Assembly (NCBI GenBank): GCA_964610985.1
Contig: CAZSZJ010000019.1
Span: forward strand, 1-24,915
Reading direction: 5' to 3'
Source: JARIHD01 sp964610985
GTDB lineage: Bacteria; Patescibacteriota; Saccharimonadia; Saccharimonadales; UBA4665
Length of the DNA stretch: 24,915 bases
Translations under genes and position numbers: made by a program
Part shown: positions 21,146-24,915 of the stretch, piece by piece
Layout: every line of letters starts with the position of its first letter
How positions within the stretch are numbered: position 1 is the first letter of the stretch
Notes under the pieces: generated by a model
Told to the model about the DNA's origin: nothing
The model's input: only the letters and a program-made list of their open reading frames with translations
Database searches by the model: none

Positions 21146-23017
21146 ATGACTTCTACAAACCCAAACATCTATCCCCCTCAAACACCAGAAGTGCCTGTCA
21201 TTCCCGGCGCTGTTCTACCGACTCCTGACCTTACACTCCCCCCACCCGAGCAGGGAGTTTGGGAAACTCAAAGGGTACAACTCATAAGTGCTCTAGACCA
21301 TCTCCGTAATGCGAACGAATATGCCAACCTCCAAAACAGGGACTCTTACTTTGATAAGCTGGTTAGTGCACGTATGGCAGATGGGCACTCCAGAGCCGAT
21401 GCAGAAGCATTTGTACAGTCAGGCAAGTTTAATAAGGCTGACGCTTTTGATGCCCGGACCAAACTCGATGATGCCAAAATCCAGGTAAAAGACTTGGTGC
21501 GTTCACTCATGCACAGCAACGACCCCGAACGCGTGCTGCAAACTGTTTACGATGAAAGCGATAAACACCTGGAAGGTGAAAGCGCTGATGTCAAAAGCGT
21601 GATAGCAAGACGCAGGGAGACCAGACAAAGTACGGCCAGCTTTGCAGGGGCCTACAACGAATATCGATCAGCTGAAGCAGAGCATGGATACAAAGACTTC
21701 AAAAAAGACAAAACAGCGAAACAAGAATTAAACGCTGCAGCCATTCTCAGTAGCGTACGCACCCAACAGGCAAGCAAGGCCCGCATTCAGGCAGTTGCCG
21801 CCGAACAAAGAAATGCTGCCGTAGCAGGCAATAGCGACGTCATGTTTGATATTGCCAAGGAGCTTAACCAAGAACGAGACGCTATAATCAACCAGTGTGA
21901 AAGTCGCATACTCAACATTGACGACTTTCTTGTTAATGACGCCCCGTTAACCGCAGGGCTTGACCCCGTAAAAGGCCAACGCGCTAACGCAAACCTTGAT
22001 GTGGTCGCCAATATGCTCGACCAATTATCTCAATACGACCCGCAGCGCGCACGCTTTCATCAGGTATACAATAGCTTGCGCCACCGCCTGAAACAGCGCG
22101 AGATCATTACTAACGTCGCTAACGGCAAAAGCATCGATGCTGTCTTCACTCCGGATGGAGGCATAGCCATCAACCTCAAGACTCCAGAAGAGACAGTATT
22201 ATACGGTAACGGCGATCAGGGGATCATTCAAAGGGGTCCGGCAAACAACATTATCGGCATCGACCGCGTCAAAGCGGACGGCACACCAAGCGAAATAACT
22301 CCATACATTCCTCAAGTACACCCTGAAAACGCACAGCGAACAACATTCCCCGGCAAAGAACTTGCCGACTGGGACCGGGGTCGCGGTCCCGAATCGACCG
22401 CACATGCCCATGCCGAGCTGAAGGCCTTTAATACCACGCTAGAAACCATTGAAAGAAACGCTGAAGACAAGTTCTCCCGGGCAATGCAAGCACTGCCTCA
22501 GATTGACCAAAAACTCCATAATTATCGACATGAGAAAAATACCATCGCACAACGTCTGCAACAGGCGCATGCATCAGGCCTGCCACAAGACCACCCTGGC
22601 GTACAGAAAGATCTTGCCCGCCAAAAGTGGCTCGATAACGAGATCTATGCGGAAGATATAGAACGCCAAGGAGCTATTAAGGACCAGCGTGAGATGGCAA
22701 CAGAGCTGGCTCAAGTTCGCCAGGAGCTGGGTAAGGGTCGTTACTGGCAGGGTGTGCTCGAAACACGTATGTCGCCAGAGGCGCCGGTCGCGGACAAACA
22801 GAAAAAATTATTGGGCATGATAACGGTCGGCAAAAGCGTCAAAGCAGACCCCAACCAGATCAATCCAAGCGCCGAATTACTCAGCGATGGTTCTATCCTC
22901 TGGAAAAATCACGTCGCAGTCGCGCACGATCCGAAGACCCCGAACGCACCCCTCACCGCCAGGCAAATGGGCGTATGGCGCTGGTTTGCTGACGGTAAGC
23001 GCCGCAGGATCGTCTAG
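21146..23017 (+). CDS. Unknown 623-aa soluble protein in the secretion cluster
   Basis: Not recognised. The N-terminal 45 residues are Pro-rich (PDLTLPPPEQGVWETQRV). The body is helical and charged with likely coiled coils (about 150-260 and 440-560: QRVQLISALDHLRNANEYAN, RQKWLDNEIYAEDIERQGAI). A more strand-like island at 345-400 contains NGDQGIIQRGPANNIIGIDR. The C-terminus ends in a basic RWFADGKRRRIV. There is no signal peptide or membrane helix. It lies between the VirB6-like and PrgI-like genes and has its own putative promoter with an inverted repeat. It could be a cytoplasmic accessory or a transported substrate of the system. Neither is shown. Confidence 0.7.
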   Translation: MTSTNPNIYPPQTPEVPVIPGAVLPTPDLTLPPPEQGVWETQRVQLISALDHLRNANEYANLQNRDSYFDKLVSARMADGHSRADAEAFVQSGKFNKADAFDARTKLDDAKIQVKDLVRSLMHSNDPERVLQTVYDESDKHLEGESADVKSVIARRRETRQSTASFAGAYNEYRSAEAEHGYKDFKKDKTAKQELNAAAILSSVRTQQASKARIQAVAAEQRNAAVAGNSDVMFDIAKELNQERDAIINQCESRILNIDDFLVNDAPLTAGLDPVKGQRANANLDVVANMLDQLSQYDPQRARFHQVYNSLRHRLKQREIITNVANGKSIDAVFTPDGGIAINLKTPEETVLYGNGDQGIIQRGPANNIIGIDRVKADGTPSEITPYIPQVHPENAQRTTFPGKELADWDRGRGPESTAHAHAELKAFNTTLETIERNAEDKFSRAMQALPQIDQKLHNYRHEKNTIAQRLQQAHASGLPQDHPGVQKDLARQKWLDNEIYAEDIERQGAIKDQREMATELAQVRQELGKGRYWQGVLETRMSPEAPVADKQKKLLGMITVGKSVKADPNQINPSAELLSDGSILWKNHVAVAHDPKTPNAPLTARQMGVWRWFADGKRRRIV

Positions 23018-23069
23018 ACACATTTAACCCTCCCAGCCTAAACGTTTTTCCGGTATACTAAACTTGGAT

Positions 23070-24299
23070 ATGGCAACCTATAAGGTTATTCAGGATATCG
23101 AGGCAGAAGATAAACTGGTCGGACCGTTAACGTTCCGTCAGTTTGTGTATGCCGGTATTGCCGCCCTCAACTTTTACTTGACTTTTTTGGTATCAAGCAA
23201 AGGGGCGCCTTTTTTGGCGGTCGTTTTTTTGCCGGTAGGCGTAATAGCGGCATTTTTTGCGTGGCCATGGAGTCACGACCAGCCGACGGAAGTATGGGCC
23301 TTGGCTCGTTTTCGGTTCCTGTTTAAGCCTCGGAAACGCATTTGGGATCAGAGTGGTGTCAAAGAGCTCGTTACTATTACCGCTCCGGCAAAGATTGAAC
23401 GGAACCTAACGAATGGCCTTACCCAAATAGAAGTAAAGAGTCGTCTCCGTGCACTTGCCGACACCATCGACAGCCGTGGTTGGGCCATCAAAAACGTCAA
23501 TGTCAGTTTGTACGGACAGCCCGCTCTTATCATGAGTGAACCGAATTCTGACCGATTAGTAAGCATCGATTCGCTGCCTCAGCCCGTCGATACAGTGGAT
23601 GTACAGGCAGCCGACGACATGATGGACGTCCAGAATAATCCCGTGGCACAGCAGTTTGACACTATGATTGCCGCCTCGCAGCGGGCTCACCGTGCCGAAG
23701 TCATCGAGAAAATGCAGGCCGCAGTCACTCCGCCTCCTGCACCTGCGCCAATGCCAGCACAGCGCCTATCACGCACCCTTCCGCCACCCCCGCCTCAGCC
23801 ACAACCTCTTCAGACACCGCAACCCGCCGGCAATGATTATTGGTTCCTCAGCCAGCCCACACAAACCGGCTCAACCATCCCTCAAAACAACGTAACATTC
23901 AACACGCAAGTTGTTGCGCCGGGAGCATCTGCTGCCAGTTTGCCGGTTGCTGCGGCGGTTCCTACGGCCGATGAGGAGTCATTTATTAAGAACCACCGCA
24001 ACGAACCCGCGATAAGTCCGAACATGCACGGACATCTGCCAGTCATTCAGCCGCTTTCAGCACAGGCTGCAATGGCGCAAGCTGCCGCAGGGCAGGCCGG
24101 ACAACCCGGAACTGTTCCGCCGCCACCTGGGCCGGTACAAAGTCAGCAAAATCCTGCCGCTTCACCAGTGACACAGGCGCGCGACACTGCTATACTAGAT
24201 CTTGCAAGAAACGATGATCTCAATGTGGCGACTCTGGCGCGCGAGGCTCAAAAAAGAACCGAACCGCCAGCGGACGAGGTAGTAATTTCACTACATTAA
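23070..24299 (+). CDS. PrgI-family (VirB3-like) membrane protein with long Pro/Ala-rich tail (409 aa)
   Basis: Starts MATYKVIQDIEAEDKLVGPL. Two membrane helices (about 23-42 and 46-66) are followed by WALARFRFLFKPRKRIWDQS, the PrgI/VirB3-type arrangement. PrgI proteins are usually near 100 residues. Here a small domain (LRALADTIDSRGWAIKNVNV) and about 230 residues of Pro/Gln/Ala-rich linker (PPPPPQPQPLQ) follow, ending in a short helix (AREAQKRTEPPADE). VirB3-like proteins work next to the VirB4 ATPase, which is encoded 33 nt downstream. TATACT (23054-23059) ends 10 nt before ATG 23070, so a very short leader is predicted. A TTG at 23064 is a less likely start. Confidence 0.8.
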   Translation: MATYKVIQDIEAEDKLVGPLTFRQFVYAGIAALNFYLTFLVSSKGAPFLAVVFLPVGVIAAFFAWPWSHDQPTEVWALARFRFLFKPRKRIWDQSGVKELVTITAPAKIERNLTNGLTQIEVKSRLRALADTIDSRGWAIKNVNVSLYGQPALIMSEPNSDRLVSIDSLPQPVDTVDVQAADDMMDVQNNPVAQQFDTMIAASQRAHRAEVIEKMQAAVTPPPAPAPMPAQRLSRTLPPPPPQPQPLQTPQPAGNDYWFLSQPTQTGSTIPQNNVTFNTQVVAPGASAASLPVAAAVPTADEESFIKNHRNEPAISPNMHGHLPVIQPLSAQAAMAQAAAGQAGQPGTVPPPPGPVQSQQNPAASPVTQARDTAILDLARNDDLNVATLAREAQKRTEPPADEVVISLH

Positions 24300-24332
24300 G
24301 ATCAGAAAAATTGGTGGGAATGTCGACATCAC

Positions 24333-24915
24333 ATGGATCCTAACGCTCAATATCAGCAACCAATGCCAGGGGTGCAACCCTTAGGCGTTCAACCGGCAGC
24401 GCCTCAGCCTGCGGTACCGTCGTACGCTATTGACCCGCGTGCGCTTTTGGCTGAAAGCGGTAATCTACCACCCCAAGCCGCAGCTCCGATGCCGATGCCC
24501 GCACCACCGATGGGGGCACCCGCTCCAGCAATGCCCGCTCCCGGTGCCGTACCACCATTACAGCAACCGCAGCCACAGCAATATAATGAGCCGCTGCCGC
24601 CACGCATCCCAACGGTCATGCCGCAGCAAGGTGTTTCCGCACCAATGCCGGGTGCACCTGGCAGCCCACAAACAGGACCAGGCACTAAGCCAGTCGTACC
24701 CGTTGCCAATCCCAATAGTACTCAAAACATGCTACAGATTGCGGAAATCCGCGACGGTATCGTCATTATGAATGACGGCTCATTCCGTTCGGTCGTGATG
24801 GTCAACTCTATCAACTTCGACCTAATGAGCCGGGCAGAACAAGAAGCAGTCGAGTTTAACTACCAAAACTTCCTTAACTCTTTCTATTTCCCGATTCAGA
24901 TTTTTATAAAATCGA
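24333..24915 (+). CDS. TraC/VirB4-like ATPase, N-terminal part (runs off window)
   Basis: The 194 visible codons begin MDPNAQYQQPMPGVQPLG. A Pro/Ala/Gln-rich stretch of about 130 residues leads to NMLQIAEIRDGIVIMNDGSF, then RSVVMVNSINFDLMSRAEQE and NFLNSFYFPIQIFIKS. The last part matches the N-terminal domain of TraC/VirB4-type proteins (IxDGxxxxxDGxxxxVxxVxxINFxLxS). The Walker motifs would lie beyond the window. VirB4 proteins power pilus assembly and transfer. It follows the PrgI gene by 33 nt in the same frame. GGTGGG is 14 nt before the ATG, further than ideal. The frame is open to the last base. Confidence 0.8.
   Translation, partial: MDPNAQYQQPMPGVQPLGVQPAAPQPAVPSYAIDPRALLAESGNLPPQAAAPMPMPAPPMGAPAPAMPAPGAVPPLQQPQPQQYNEPLPPRIPTVMPQQGVSAPMPGAPGSPQTGPGTKPVVPVANPNSTQNMLQIAEIRDGIVIMNDGSFRSVVMVNSINFDLMSRAEQEAVEFNYQNFLNSFYFPIQIFIKS

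Noticed and set aside
24404..24715. Gly-rich minus-strand ORF
   Set aside because: It is antisense to the Pro/Ala-rich start of the VirB4-like gene, and Pro codons read backward as Gly.
1..24915. CRISPR arrays, rRNA, insertion sequences
   Set aside because: No regularly spaced direct repeats, rRNA motifs or transposase signatures were seen.
1..24915. Alternative genetic code (UGA as Gly) as in some CPR lineages
   Set aside because: Several intact genes end at TGA (for example the kinase at 8805), and long genes have no in-frame TGA.

Overview
The window looks like a chromosomal segment of a Patescibacteria/CPR bacterium, most likely Candidatus Saccharibacteria (TM7). The reasons are the combination of a replication-relaxation family protein, a TraG/VirD4-like coupling ATPase, a row of VirB2-like pilins, a VirB6-like polytopic protein, a PrgI-family protein and a TraC/VirB4-like ATPase. 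Supporting signs are small lineage-restricted proteins, tRNAs with encoded CCA and the standard genetic code. The taxonomic call is inference from recognised families, not a database match.

Left part (1-5995): the 3' part of a tRNA-Arg, a decayed EamA-type transporter, and a replication-relaxation protein with an ambiguous start. A convergent minus-strand operon follows: the 902-aa coupling ATPase and two unknown small proteins that overlap or closely follow it. After a gap comes a small unknown protein.

Accessory part (5996-10530): three minus-strand XRE regulators, two of which share a conserved upstream sequence with dyad symmetry. The third of these diverges from a four-gene plus-strand operon that ends in a HipA/HipT-like kinase followed by a HipS-like small protein. 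This looks like a HipBST-type toxin-antitoxin system with unusual gene order. Beyond it lie a 19-codon ORF, a decayed DUF3800 gene, a decayed XRE gene and a secreted six-cysteine protein.

Middle part (10531-15310): minus-strand cell-envelope and unknown genes, two tRNA-Ser genes flanking an unknown 347-aa ORF, a decayed comF competence gene, and an Hsp20 gene with clear promoter and terminator.

Right part (15311-24915): the type IV secretion core. Six consecutive VirB2/TrbC-like small membrane proteins are on the minus strand. Diverging from them are a 1014-aa VirB6-like protein, a 623-aa unknown soluble protein, a PrgI-family protein with a long Pro/Ala-rich tail, and the N-terminal part of a TraC/VirB4-like ATPase that runs off the window. 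Together with the distant coupling ATPase these could form a cell-envelope DNA or protein transfer machine. No relaxase or VirB8/9/10 homologue is visible here.

Two themes run through the window. Several putative promoters share an extended -10 (TGC just before the -10), and some lie so close to the ATG that the mRNA would be leaderless. Four genes are clearly decayed (EamA, DUF3800, XRE, comF), which points to ongoing gene loss.
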